From Spinellus fusiger (lineage: Eukaryota > Mucoromycota > Mucoromycetes > Mucorales > Phycomycetaceae), in contig JALLLS010000021.1 in NCBI GenBank assembly GCA_025094145.1, forward strand, positions 248,001-312,000: a stretch of DNA of 64,000 nucleotides, read 5' to 3'. Shown here one piece after another: positions 1 to 11,813 of the stretch; within the stretch, counting starts at the first letter, position 1, and every line of letters starts with the position of its first letter. The notes under the pieces are model-generated. The model was given only the letters and a program-made list of their open reading frames with translations. It was not told where the DNA came from and ran no database searches. Made by a program: the position numbers and the translations under genes.

Positions 1-1828
1 AAGTTTGCTGTAATTTGATTGCATGGTCTCAATCTCTTTTTTAGAACTAGTCAGTTGTTGTTCATAGGCTTGTTGTATTTTGTCTTTAAGAGTGTCCAGT
101 GCCACTTGACTAACAAATAAGATATATATATAATAATAAAAGTCAATAAGACTCATTTTCTCTCTCCAAGGTATTAGTATTGGTAGTTCATTTACTTTGA
201 AGCGGATCCTGTGATAGTGGTGGCTGCAGTATGGGAAAGGGTATCAAGCTCAGCCAAATAGTGACGACGCTGCTCACACAGGTCATCACACGCCTTCTCG
301 ATCTGTGTCTTTGTTTGATCCAGGTAGTTCATCTCTTCTTTTGATACAATCACTTCCTTCTCATTGGCTTTTGCTTTTGCTTGTTTGTGGAATGAAAGTT
401 CGTGTTGTAATCCAAGAATAACCTCTTCTGCATTTTTACGTGCTGCTACTTCAGCTGTAAATCCCTTTTTTATGAGATCAAACTCATGTAAGGCCTTGAG
501 ACTCGCTGACTATAGAAGAATCCAGGAATAAGGTCCATGACTTTTCTATCTCCATGTTTCCAAGAGACTTTACCTTGATAGCATTGAATTTTGTTTGTAC
601 ATCTTCAAGTTGTGCTTTGGTATTTCTTAGTTCTAGCTTCAATACATCTGTCTCTCTTGTTTTGTCGTCTCTTTTGATAGCACTGTTACTTCTACTCATG
701 CCAATGCCTTGTGGATGAAAGGGTGGACTGTGTGAGATATTTATAGACTGTGTATCTATTTTACTGTCTTCAATTCCAGAATCCAATGCCTTGCTCAGCA
801 TATTATTAAGATCGGCAAGCTCTTTGAAAGCTGCTGGAAGAAATAACACATGAATACACCACAAACAACTCCCTCCCCAGCCTACACTTACTGGATAAAG
901 AAGAGGCTTCTGTGTTCTCAAACACATTTGTATTTTCTGTCAGGATAATAGGTACAGGTGCTGTGTGTGTCCAGACATCTTTTCCTATCTGTGATGGATA
1001 GGGAGAGATAGAAACAGTAGCTTCGGGTTCAGACGAAGACTTCATTACACTGCCTTGACGATTTAGTCGTTCTTCTTTTCGTTTCTGTCGTAATTGTTTA
1101 CGCATCTCATGGCAAGAAGTACAAAAGATACCCTTTGTATGTTTGTATGTTTATATGTTTGTGTGTGTGTGTGTGTGAATAGCATACTCTTTTTATTTTA
1201 TTTTTGCGGGTTGATAGAGTGTAGTTGATGTGTTTACCTTGCTTGTTTGTGTAAAGACAAGGTCTTCAATGCGTGTATGGCACTGCACACACGCAAAGCA
1301 CTCTGCATGGTATGCTTCCTCCCCTATCAATGTATAGATGTATATTTATATATAAAAACAGGATAGCCATAAGGATCTTATGACTAACATTCCTTGTTGT
1401 AATACCCATTTTTATTCCTTACCTGTCATGATAGCCTCATCCTTAATTGTTTGGTGGCAGGCATGACATCTATAGGAGCAATCCTCGCAAATCGGACTTC
1501 CATCCCTCAGTAATAGGTGATTGCTATAGCATTCAACTAATTTATTGCATTTAGCACATCGAAAACTAGAGAATAAGTTGTAAAAGACGTTGTTGGGTGT
1601 AGGACAACACAAATACAGCGCATAGAACAATGGTATTAGCTTTGAAATATTCTCCAAAAGAGTGCCCAGTTCTTTTTTTCCTTCACAAACCCACCATTCG
1701 AAATGCCAAATGCCGTCTCCAAACTGCACTACTGAGCCATCTTCAATAGGCTGAAGACAGCCATTACAATGAGGATCTTCATATTCCTCTGAAGAATCAA
1801 AGGATGTTTCTTCGTAATAGGCGTCCAT
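1..1828 (-). CDS. LIM-domain coiled-coil protein, probable Rga-type RhoGAP (3' part outside window)
   Basis: Seven exons fit one frame: 1695-1828, 1423-1565, 1238-1323, 892-1132, 574-830, 196-509 and 1-109 (continuing off the edge), all with GT-AG introns of 61-129 nt. The 428 visible residues start MDAYYEE. Two LIM zinc-binding modules follow: the first opens with CNGC near residue 21 and continues through WHFECFRCAKC after splicing; the second runs from YRCHACHQ through AYHAECFACVQC to GIFCTSCHE. A Ser-rich linker and a long Lys/Glu-rich coiled coil follow (KLELRNTKAQLEDVQ, then HELSFHKQAKAKANEK). Two N-terminal LIM domains plus coiled coil is the layout of fungal Rga1/Rga2 RhoGAPs, whose GAP domain is C-terminal. 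That domain would lie outside this window, so the RhoGAP call is inference. A 5-residue longer start at 1843 is possible. Confidence 0.75.
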
Positions 1829-1844
1829 GAAGAATTCAAACAAA

Positions 1845-2330
1845 TAGAAAAATTCGATTGTTTGCTAGTATTTATTAGTAAAGGTGAAGGGAAAAGAAGA
1901 AGAAAAAAAAGAGAGAAACTTGCTGGCTTCATTTTCTTTCCTTCTTTAATTCCTTCTTTTGGAGAAAGGGTTTGGCTGTCGGGGATTGTACAGTGATTTT
2001 AGCTGTACAAGTGATATTGAATGGTTTATTTTGCTAAGCAAGATGATGGACAGTAAGTTGTTTTTCTTTTTCTTTTTTCCTTCTTTTTCTTTTTCTCCCT
2101 TTGCTTAGTATGGAAATAGTCATAGCCTCCCCCTTTTTCTTATGAAAACATTCCGGAGAGTTCTTAAGGGCTTTTTCTTTTCTTCTTTTTCTTTTTGATG
2201 AATTGCATTGAAGAGAACCAAGCTCATAGCAACATATGGCCCGGAGCATTTTTATAGAGGAGTATCAAATGGGATGTTATGGAAGCATCTCCTAGGCAAC
2301 CATAGAAATGTAGAACACAAATTGATCTGT
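1845..2330. other. CT/GA-rich intergenic segment upstream of the LIM gene
   Basis: Strongly pyrimidine/purine-biased stretches (around 1900-1950, 2055-2100 and 2165-2200) give only low-complexity Lys/Arg-rich translations. It is probably the promoter and 5' UTR region of the LIM gene. No distinct element is visible. Confidence 0.4.
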
Positions 2331-2333
2331 TTC

Positions 2334-2488
2334 CTATTCAACCCTAACACTAATGATTAAACAAGGACAGTGTTCAATCTGAGTGCTAATAAGATCTCTT
2401 CTTAATAGTAAGTCATCGAGCTCCTCCTGGTGTGTAAAGCAGACAAGTCCAAGTGGTTCTGTCCAAGTGTCATGGGGTTTTATACTCT
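2334..2488 (-). CDS. C-terminal exon of an unrecognised protein
   Basis: A likely terminal exon begins after the acceptor TTGAATTAG and ends at a TAG at 2334-2336. It encodes about 50 residues of ordinary composition, including PHDTWTEPLGLVCFTHQEEL and DDLLLRRDLISTQIEHC. This contrasts with the low-complexity Tyr/Ile-rich AT repeats just upstream (2500-2620), which read like an intron. Earlier exons probably lie at 2620-2900, but I could not join them with confidence. No family was recognised. It ends about 500 bp upstream of the LIM gene start on the same strand. Confidence 0.3.
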
Positions 2489-3077
2489 CTAATTCAATAA
2501 AACAGATGAAGAATATACAAAATATATAAATACGAAATATACAATAAATATACAATAAATATACAATAAATATATAAGAAATATATAAGAAATACATAGT
2601 ATACAAAATATATAATATACAAAGTAGACATTTATAAAGAATATTACTATTATAGGGGTGTGTTTTCTACTCTTTGTTTTCTGGTCTCTTGTTTTAGTAA
2701 GAAAAAGAAAAGTGCTTGGCATCCAGAATAGGCTCAGTACTGTCAGATACAGAACATTAGTCTGACAATAGGAGTGAGCAAATACACCAAAGAAAAAAAC
2801 CATCCGTTTTGGTTCTTTCCTTTTGTTCCTGTTACTAGTATAAAAAGATTAAACTACAGAAAGGGGCATCCGATGATAAATATACTACCGTCCACTTTAT
2901 CAAGACACGTTGTGTAGTTCTTCACTAGCCTTGAAGGAAAATAGCCTTTGCTGAGTGTATTTTAGCATTCTTCTACAAAAGTGGGTTAATAATTAGTCAT
3001 TAATCATTAATGAGTTTAACACTCCATTCAGTATCTTGGCTTTACAATTTATATTGGCTCAACATTTCCATCTTTGT

Positions 3078-3240
3078 ATCTATATCCATCTCTATATCTG
3101 TATCTGTATTTCTATCTGTATTTCTATCTGTATTTCTATCTGTATTTCTATCTGTATTTCTATCTGCATTTCTATCTGTATTTCTATCTGTATCTGTATC
3201 TGTATCTGTATCTGTATTTATGTCTGTATCTATAGCCATA
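3078..3240. repeat. TATCTG hexamer / TATTTCTATCTG 12-mer tandem array
   Basis: The hexamer TATCTG and its 12-bp higher-order unit TATTTCTATCTG repeat throughout this segment with few interruptions. The array is open in several frames on both strands, which produces spurious Ser/Val-, Ile/Cys- and Asp/Thr-rich reading frames that are not genes. Confidence 0.9.
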
Positions 3241-3674
3241 TCCATACACATTGATACAGTAGACATAGAATGGCTATGATATTTAACAAAAATAATAATA
3301 GATCTGTAAGAAAGAAATGTCTTTTACTGAGTGTCATCTCTGCTGGCCAGTGCTTTGAGAGGTCTCAATTGATACAAGAAAACTTGGATCTAGACTGTGC
3401 TTACTTGGAATTCCATGAGTTAACTTTTCCATAGAATACTAATAAAAGGGAGCAAGGTTACCTGGAGGATAATGAAAAGAGAAAGAAAGAGTACAGTTGT
3501 AATACAAGATGACGGTTCACTCGAGCTAATCTTGGTTTATTGTAACCATCTGTCAAATTAGTGTTTGATTGCTATAGTCAATTTATTATGCTTTACTATT
3601 CCCAAAATAATGCATAGAAAGAGTAATAATGCCATTTTGGTACAATTATTACTACACAGTGTAATCTATCTTGT

Positions 3675-3850
3675 ATAACAAGATCAAATAAAACATATTT
3701 CATCGCATTTTAGATCTTTTGTCTGTACTATGAGTTTCTATTAGTCATTTAGCTGAGGCTCCAACGATCACTGAGAAGGAAAAGGATGGGAATGAACTAG
3801 AAGGCTTGAATCTTTTCTTGGTTCTAGTAGTCTCTTGCTGACCATGTAGC
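3675..3850 (+). repeat. Dispersed repeat A, copy 1
   Basis: This segment aligns by eye with 4385-4545 (copy 2). Shared blocks in order are TTTTAGAT, TTAGTCATT, ACTGAGAAGGA versus ATTAGAGAAGGA, AGGCTTG and CTTTTCTTGGTTC. The spacing is nearly the same, so it is a diverged repeat and not chance. No protein or TIR was recognised. Confidence 0.6.
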
Positions 3851-4384
3851 ATTTCTAGTTCAGAGAAATAGGTAGAAGTATAATAAGAGAAAATCAATTG
3901 TTTATTTATAATAATAGGATTGAATACTACCAGCTATTATATGACAGTGTATTTAATTATTTACTTGAGTCCAAAAGGTATTGGGTTAGTCAACCTACGA
4001 TTAGGCATGTTCTTTTATTTATTTAATTAACTTCTTTGTCATTTTTATTTTACTTCTATTCTACTCTAAAATATCCACCTACTGTATTCAAATAGACTAC
4101 AGTTTATCATAGATACTTTATCCTAGACTCATTATTTTGTGGCTATTTTCCACGATTTGCCAACTGCTAGTGTCTCTTGTTTCTTTCTATAAATATATAA
4201 ATATATAATGATATGGTTTCTATGTAATTTGTGTAGTGTTCTATTCTTATTTCCATTTTATTACTCCATTATGATGCAGTGATCATCTTTATCCATTACT
4301 CCTCCCTTCTGCCACCCTTAGACATAATTTCATTTTCCCTTAATTCTCAGTATCTCCACTACTAGACATTATAATGTGTTTTGC

Positions 4385-4545
4385 ATGACAAGATACAAAA
4401 AGACACACTTCATTAATATTTTAGATAGTTTACCTGTAGCATGGATTTATGTTAGTCATTCAACTAAGACTCTACTAATAATTAGAGAAGGAAGAATAAA
4501 CCGGCAGGCTTGGACCTTTTCTTGGTTCAGAGAGAATAGATATAA
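4385..4545 (+). repeat. Dispersed repeat A, copy 2
   Basis: Diverged direct copy of 3675-3850, sharing TTTTAGAT, TTAGTCATTCAACTAAG, AGAGAAGGA, CAGGCTTGGA and CTTTTCTTGGTTC in the same order. A 68-codon open frame over it (4376-4582) has no recognisable content and is probably incidental. Confidence 0.6.
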
Positions 4546-4599
4546 ATACAATAATAAAGAAGAGATAAACAGCATTGAATAGTATTGAATAGTATCAAT

Positions 4600-5250
4600 T
4601 ACTATTTATCATGCGTTAATAGGGTTATGCCGTATGAAATGCAGGGAACCTTCTTCAATTTTATCATGTATGTCTACTCTATACTGATAAAGAGGGCTTT
4701 CCAAATAAATGCAAGTGACTGGAGTCATTGCTGTACATTAGTCTGAAGCAGTAGTGTTTTATTGTGCTTATCATGATATTTTGGTCATTGACTAAGCATG
4801 TATTTATAGTCCAACCTAACTGTCCTGCAGGGAAAAAAAAGTACGTAACTCATAGGATTATATGACTGATTCATATTATTCATTCTTTACAGTAAGCTGC
4901 CATTTCCTGGCCATATCACAATGTCTCTACTTTCTGTCTGGTATCTATCATTATTTGAACAGTTAGGATGACTTTTGCGCAAATGACTCTATCCACAACA
5001 GCCTGTATATCTATTTTGAAGAGGGTTCACTCAAATAATGCTATTGGGTATATAATTAGGATAAACATACTTGTTCAAGAAAGTGTGAATACAGCCACAC
5101 TCAATTGAGTTGAGTGCTTGTGAAAATAAATATCAGGACAAAATAGATAGGCCATGTTCAAAATTAAATAAAACATTTTACATTTGATCTATAAGCTCCA
5201 AACTTAAGCATATCAAGTCTCAATATCTTTAATTATAGAAAATAGAATAA
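4600..5250. other. AT-rich intergenic, nothing identified
   Basis: No convincing reading frame, repeat or RNA gene is visible between repeat A copy 2 and the degenerate Tc1-like element. Confidence 0.4.
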
Positions 5251-5261
5251 TAATACAGTTA

Positions 5262-6125
5262 ATATTTTGTATAGCCTTCTTTGGCATCAATGACATCCTG
5301 GCATCTGTCTGTCATACTCTGAACTCATCGTTGTGCAAGTTCAATATCAACTTTCTACATTGATAATAGATACTCTTTTCTTTCTTCAATTCATATTTCC
5401 AAGGCGTATCAGACATGTTCAATTGAGTTCAAGTCAGGCATTTGTGTAGGCTAGTACTCAAAGTCCCTAATCTGATGTCTCTTTTCACCATCTAGCATAG
5501 GCCCCAGTAGGACAGCTAGCACCCTTTTATTTTAACAGAAACTCGCTGTTTTCTTTCTGATACAATTCCATAAACCAAGAATGGAACTCACTAACTAAAA
5601 CAATGATGTATTCGTCTCGGTTTACAGTGCTATCAACAAAGACTAATGAGCCAAATCCATTAGCCTGAAAACAGCTCTAAAACATCACACCATCACCACC
5701 AAACTATATTGTTGAAATAATAGGGTTATAACTATATCGTTCTCTAACTATTTTAATGACACAGGCATCTCTATTGCTCTTTTTCATAATGTATGTTGAC
5801 TTATCAGACTAAATGATACCTCTCCACTGGTTACTTGTCCAACTGGCATGTTCCTTAGCCCAACAAAGCTGCTTTTCTTTGTGTGTTTTTCAGTTAAAGC
5901 TGGCTTGTGGTCTACAGAAAAGGATACATACTCTAACTGATTGAAATAGCTGATAAGGGTGTTTCTACATACATCCACCTCAAACTTGAACATTTGCAAT
6001 TTCAACTGATCGTATGAGGCAAATGGATCCTTTCTAATAATATCCTTCCAGGTGTCTTACATCCATCTCATCCACTTTTCTATGTTTTCAATAACTCTCT
6101 AAATGCAATAGTCATCTACACTCTT
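5262..6125 (-). mobile_element. Degenerate Tc1/mariner-like transposase
   Basis: On the minus strand, broken by many stops and frameshifts, short blocks occur in the order of a Tc1 transposase. There is a helix-turn-helix-like region at 5784-6005 (KLQMFKFEVDVCRNTLISYF, then GLRNMPVGQ). A DDE-domain core follows, resembling 'G-LVF-DST-N-DEYI' near 5600-5660. Next is PTQMPDLNSIEHVWYALE near 5400-5440, where the family has its third catalytic acidic residue. The tail is MTDRCQDVIDAKEGYTKY near 5265-5320. Flanking TIRs were not identified. This is a dead copy; similar tails occur at 39.6 kb and 46.8 kb. Confidence 0.7.
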
Positions 6126-6407
6126 TGATGTTTCTAACACTACTTTAAACTATAGGCTTTTTCCTCATAATCACAGCCAACTCTAATCCAGCCATAAACA
6201 GACAATAAATACCCTATCATCTTCCATATTTTGTCTTGTCCAATTCCCCACAAATGTAATATTCTGAATATCCATCTGAAATACTGTGTTGGCCTAACAC
6301 TATTGAGAAAGAAAAGAGCTTCATACAATAGAGATAGTATCTCTTTTTCCCTTTTATCACTATGCTTCCCAACAAATATTAAATATATAATGCAAAGAGT
6401 TCTATCT

Positions 6408-8606
6408 CTAGGAAGACTCAGTCATTTGAGCAGCAATAGAAAGCAGGAGTTGATCATAACCATACTGTGCCATCAGCTGTAATCCAATGGGATACCCATC
6501 CACTGCTGATGTACCAAAGGGTACAGTAATAGCAGGCAAACCCGACAGACTAGCAGGCACCGTCATCACATCATTCACATAAGCATCCACTGCCTTTGTA
6601 CCAGCCACTTTGGACTGTCTATCATAGTCACTCATCTTGGGTGCTGATGAAATGGCACTGGGAGTGAGAAGAATATGTGCTTGTCCCTCTGTCTTGGTTG
6701 GAGTGTCCTGCAATACATTTGGCTGACAAAAGACTCTATCAAAATCCTCTTGAATACGTCTGCGTGCCTTTTGTGCAGGAAGAAACAGAGTATCATAGGT
6801 TCTATTTCAACATAAGCCCATCGATTCTTAAATAGAAAAGGTAGTTCTCCCTATGCATTACCCTGATATCAGAACATGCGTTCCTAATAAGATACGCTTT
6901 TGGACTTCTGCACCAAATCCCTCTGTTCTGGTGTCTGCATAAAGCATCGACGGATCGGTTGGAGCCACCCTGCTTTGATGGCCTTTATTATCACAGAGAA
7001 GAATGAGTCACTTTTTATTCTATGCAAAAAAAAAGCACCTTACCAAAGCGAATCCCATCATAGCGTGCTAAATTCGAACTTGCTTCTGCCAATGCGATTG
7101 TGTAGTAAGCAGGAAGGGCCAGGGGTGTATGTGGCAAAGTCACTGACATAATGGTGGCTCCTTTGCTTTGGAGACAACGAATGCCACGACGCCAGATAGC
7201 AAGGACATCTTCAGATAGAGGGTCCACATAGTATTCTTGAGGAATCCCCACCACCAGGCCAGTCAAATCCCCCCCTTTCCACCGAGATGCCAGATGCATA
7301 TCATGTTCATCCACCCGGGTTCTGAGATCCACTGGCATAGAAGTAGAATCTTTGCTGTCATGGTGAGAGATCACATCTAATCCAAGCATGCAAGGTATCC
7401 TAGTCAGTCAGCTCGTGTTCATGTGTCTGATGCCTTGGTAGGATGCTTCCTTTCTATTTACCATACACTCTTGTTGTATCAGCCACTGTGCGTGCTAGTA
7501 TCCCCACAGTGTCGAGTGAGTTGGCATACGCTACTAATCCATAACGAGAACAGCGTCCATACGATGGCTTGAACCCCACCACACCACAGTAAGAAGCAGG
7601 CAGACGCACAGATCCGCCTGTGTCTGATCCCAGGGCACTAGTCAACAAGGCATATCAACACACACGCACAAACACACACACACCTCTTCCAATATATCAT
7701 TTCTCTCTCTCTCTCTAAGAATACATTACACTGTACACATGTCCATGGCCACAGCAGCAGCACTTCCACCTGAACTTCCACCTGCCACTCTCTTTTGATC
7801 TTCTTCTACTACTTTGCCTTGACATGTGTAGGGATGTTGAACAGGCCCATGATGACTGTACATTGTAGCCGATCTATCCACGCCCATCCCAATTCCAACC
7901 GTCATTGTTATGTTTACTCGTGGTGGACGAATGGAGGACTTGCTTACCCCATGCCAAATTCATCCATGTTGGTTTTGCCTAGAACCAAGGCCCCTGCTTT
8001 TTGTAGTTGATCCACTACGGTTGCGTCGTAAGGAGAAATAAAGTCTAAGGACCCCATAACAGATGGAATACGTTGATATACATTGACACATGGATACAGT
8101 CTACATGGGATCTTGTTTCTCCCCATGGCAGGTGGATCTTACTTTGAAGCATAGTAGAAGAACAAGTGGTGGACAGTGTGCGTGTGCAAAAGTTATCTTT
8201 AATCCCCATAGAAACACCTTCCAAGGGTCCTGCCATTCTGTCGCTCCATGTCAGTTTCCATTCTTGTCATGCTATGTTTTTTTTTATGTTTTTTTATGTT
8301 TTTTATTATTATTAGAAGCAAGTTACCTTTGTTGACTACGTACAGTGGAAGCTGAAGATTGTGTCTCTAATACGTGTCTCTCTTGGACAGTAACAAAGGC
8401 ATTGAGACGAGGGTTGTGGCTATGGATAGTATCGAGACACTGATGCCATGTTTTTGTGGCCACTGTGCGTCTGTTCTTTTGATGGGTTGTAAAAGTTAGT
8501 TGTTTTTTTCATTCTTTTTCTTTTTGAGTTTCTATAAAGAGGAGTGTTCTTATGCAAGTACCTGTGGCATACCCCATGGACAGATGCGTGCTGACCGAGT
8601 GAACAT
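6408..8606 (-). CDS. HER2: Glutamyl-tRNA(Gln) amidotransferase subunit A, mitochondrial
   Basis: GatA/Her2/QRSL1 is the amidase subunit of the mitochondrial GatCAB-type complex that converts Glu-tRNA(Gln) to Gln-tRNA(Gln). Nine exons fit: 8562-8606, 8327-8475, 8143-8237, 7948-8044, 7739-7873, 7467-7637, 7044-7399, 6862-6934 and 6408-6801. They give 504 residues, the usual size. The amidase-signature Ser-cisSer-Lys triad is visible: Lys in [10 protein letters not shown], cis-Ser in [11 protein letters not shown] and the nucleophile Ser in [16 protein letters not shown]. The start [15 protein letters not shown], on a 45-nt exon, is basic and Ser/Arg-rich like a mitochondrial presequence, which supports this start. 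The C-terminal QLMAQYG region is family-typical. Introns are 60-109 nt. The donor of the exon at 7739 (GTGTAC) is weak, so that junction is the least certain. Confidence 0.9.
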
Positions 8607-8725
8607 GGTAATTCAAAAAAAAGAACAAGAACAAGAACAAAAAGAGGAAGAAAGGGAACAGGAGGAAAGTGTGACCTGTAAAAAAGGCTATCACACACTT
8701 CCCTCAAAGTGCCGTATTCTGTATT

Positions 8726-9185
8726 TTACTGTAAAAGGAATCTCAATCCTGTTGACTTGATAATAGCACACAAGTCACCTTTATTTCTACTTGCACAGAA
8801 TCCTCTGTAAGGCATGGTCAATACACACACACACACACACACATACATACTATACTATACTATACTATACTATACTATCTATCCATATACACTGTGTCTA
8901 CACTCCATGGGCTGTAGATCCATAAGAACTCTGAGGAAGAAGAAAACACTCTGTATTTCTTTTTCTTTTTTTTTCATTGCAAAGACTCTCTCATGGACTC
9001 CCATCATCACAGCCAGAGTCTCTTTGTGACAATGGAGAAAGAAAAAGAGTCTTACCAAAGGGGGACACAGTGAAGAGACAGTCACTGTGGAATGACGTAG
9101 ACAGCCAGAGAGGGGTTGGGTTGTCTACCAACACAAACATCTGTATGAGTGCAAATAGAATCCCAAGAGTGACTTGCCCTGGCAC
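8726..9185 (-). CDS. Small three-exon gene with hydrophobic N-terminus, unknown function
   Basis: Exons 9056-9185, 8891-8930 and 8804-8726 join in frame through good splice sites (GTAAGA...TTCCTCAG and GTATAT...CCTTACAG). They give an 82-residue protein ending at TAA. The start MPGQVTLGILFALIQMFVLV is hydrophobic and could be a signal peptide or membrane anchor. The remainder has several Cys and Trp residues (FLWIYSPWSVDTVGFCAS). No family was recognised. It ends 120 bp upstream of the GatA start, on the same strand. The second intron holds CA and TATAC microsatellites. The call rests on splice and frame consistency alone. Confidence 0.42.
8822..8880. repeat. CA and TATAC microsatellites
   Basis: About ten CA units are followed by about seven ACTAT units. 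They fall inside the predicted second intron of the small gene at 8726-9185. Confidence 0.9.
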
Positions 9186-9365
9186 TGAATAAACACTGGT
9201 GAATCACTCTTTCTCCATCTTCCCCCTTGTAAAGGTTAGCTTACTGAAGAGAGAGAGAGAAGGGGAGAGAGAAAAGCAACACAATTCGTATTCTCTTGAT
9301 GATAATGTTCAAAGGAACTCACCTTATATTTCTATTATGACATATCACCATGGACAGCTCCTCCC

Positions 9366-9663
9366 ATGTCGACTTTTGGACGTACATTGAAGAACATTAT
9401 TAAAGTGGGTCCTGCCAATGCCCTTAAACAAATGAACACCATTGGTGATATCAAGTGGGGTCTTTTGGTGGGCACTGATGTGAACGGCAACAAGTACTTT
9501 GAGAGCCAGGATGAGGTTTCAGGCAAGCGCATGGAGTCGTGCTGAGAAGAGTTGTTTATTCATAATGTGTATGTGGACAGGCCGTGAGCGATGGGTGGAG
9601 TATGCCAGTGACCAGCCTGATTCTGGAGACATTGATCCTCTATGGTAAGCCTTTTCTTTTCTT

Positions 9664-9694
<31 letters not shown>

Positions 9695-9917
9695 GTAGAC
9701 AGCAAGGATTAGATAACTTATGCATTGGATACAATAAAGGTCTGGTTGGATGACTCGTAAGTTTGAGGAGCCTCCTACTGAGTGGACTTTGGAAACCAAG
9801 AAGTTCTGGGGTGAGCCTACACCCAACTTCACAGGCACCTACAAGGCATTCAAAACCTACAATACAACTGTCCCCAAGTTTACTGCTTGGGAGCCTACTG
9901 TCAAGGAGAGAGTATAA
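9366..9917 (+). CDS. NADH:ubiquinone oxidoreductase subunit NDUFA12 (B17.2)
   Basis: This is an accessory subunit of mitochondrial complex I, peripheral arm, matrix side. Exons 9366-9522, 9581-9644 and 9740-9917 give 132 residues. Family landmarks are IGDIKWGLLVGTDVNGNKYF, GRERWVEYASDQ and WMTRKFEEPPTEW, with the C-terminal TYKAFKTYNTTVPKFTAW. The start ATG at 9366 gives MSTFGRTLKNIIKVG. Intron 1 appears to use a GC donor: TTTCAG is followed by GCAAGC, and the acceptor is GTGGACAG at 9573-9580. No GT donor nearby keeps the conserved SGRERW junction. Intron 2 carries a GTT microsatellite (9664-9693). It is transcribed divergently from the small gene at 8726-9185, about 180 bp away. Confidence 0.92.
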
Positions 9918-10052
9918 ACAAAAAGAAAAAGAATAAAGAAAAAGAGCAGCTGTGTAGTATAGCATGTCAGTGTTTATTTTCTTTTTCTTTTTTTTCTTCT
10001 TTTTTTTCTTATGTTTATTTATTATTGCTCTGATTTCCTAGATAAGCAGACT

Positions 10053-10091
10053 GACTGAGTGAAGAGAAGAGAAGAGAAGAGAAGAGAAGAG
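10053..10091. repeat. GAAGA pentanucleotide microsatellite
   Basis: GAAGA units repeat between the convergent NDUFA12 and Rab7 3' ends. Confidence 0.8.
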
Positions 10092-10143
10092 GTGTAGGGT
10101 GTATGTATTGTTTAGAAGAGAAAGGATGTTATTTTTTTTGTTT

Positions 10144-11270
<1,127 letters not shown>

Positions 11271-11279
11271 GAAGGAAAA

Positions 11280-11810
11280 GAAAATAAAGGGGAGTTGGTT
11301 TCAGGAAAAGGAAAAAAAAAAAGTTTCTTTCTTTCTTTCTTTTTTTTTTCTCCCCAGTGAGACAGCACATGATCTTGGAATGTGCCACAGACATCAGCAC
11401 CACGCACGGAAAAAAGAGAGTGAGAGTGAGTGAGAGAGACACCATTGGCCCTATCTGCACCACAATGGAAGGAAGGGCAGTGGGTGGTAATATGACGTAA
11501 GAAGTCTGAGTCTGGTGGGGTGGGTCTGTGAGTGAACACCATTGGCATGTGCTTGTGTAAGAGGAAAGAAGAGTGAGAAAGTACTAATCTGTACAGGTGA
11601 CTGTAATAGGATGGATAGACTACAAATAAGGAAGTGTGTCTATTAGTAACAAAAAAAATAGCAACCATAGCAATTATGGCAACCATAGCAACAACACAAC
11701 AGTAACAGTAGCAAAAGTGACAAGAAAGGCAACCCTCTTTTCATTCTCTTTTTCTATTAGCTGGAACTATTGCCAGACACTCTTCTAGCGTCAAGGCAAG
11801 TGAACAGTTG
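11280..11810. other. Intergenic region upstream of Rab7
   Basis: A GA/CT-rich stretch (11300-11430) and AT/CAA-rich DNA (11640-11720) separate the Rab7 start from the 3' end of the LRR gene. Open frames here are low-complexity Phe/Ser/Leu strings. No gene was identified. Confidence 0.5.
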
Positions 11811-11813
11811 TGA

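Noticed and set aside
3010..3279. Ser/Val-rich and Asp/Thr-rich frames
   Set aside because: They are products of the TATCTG tandem repeat.
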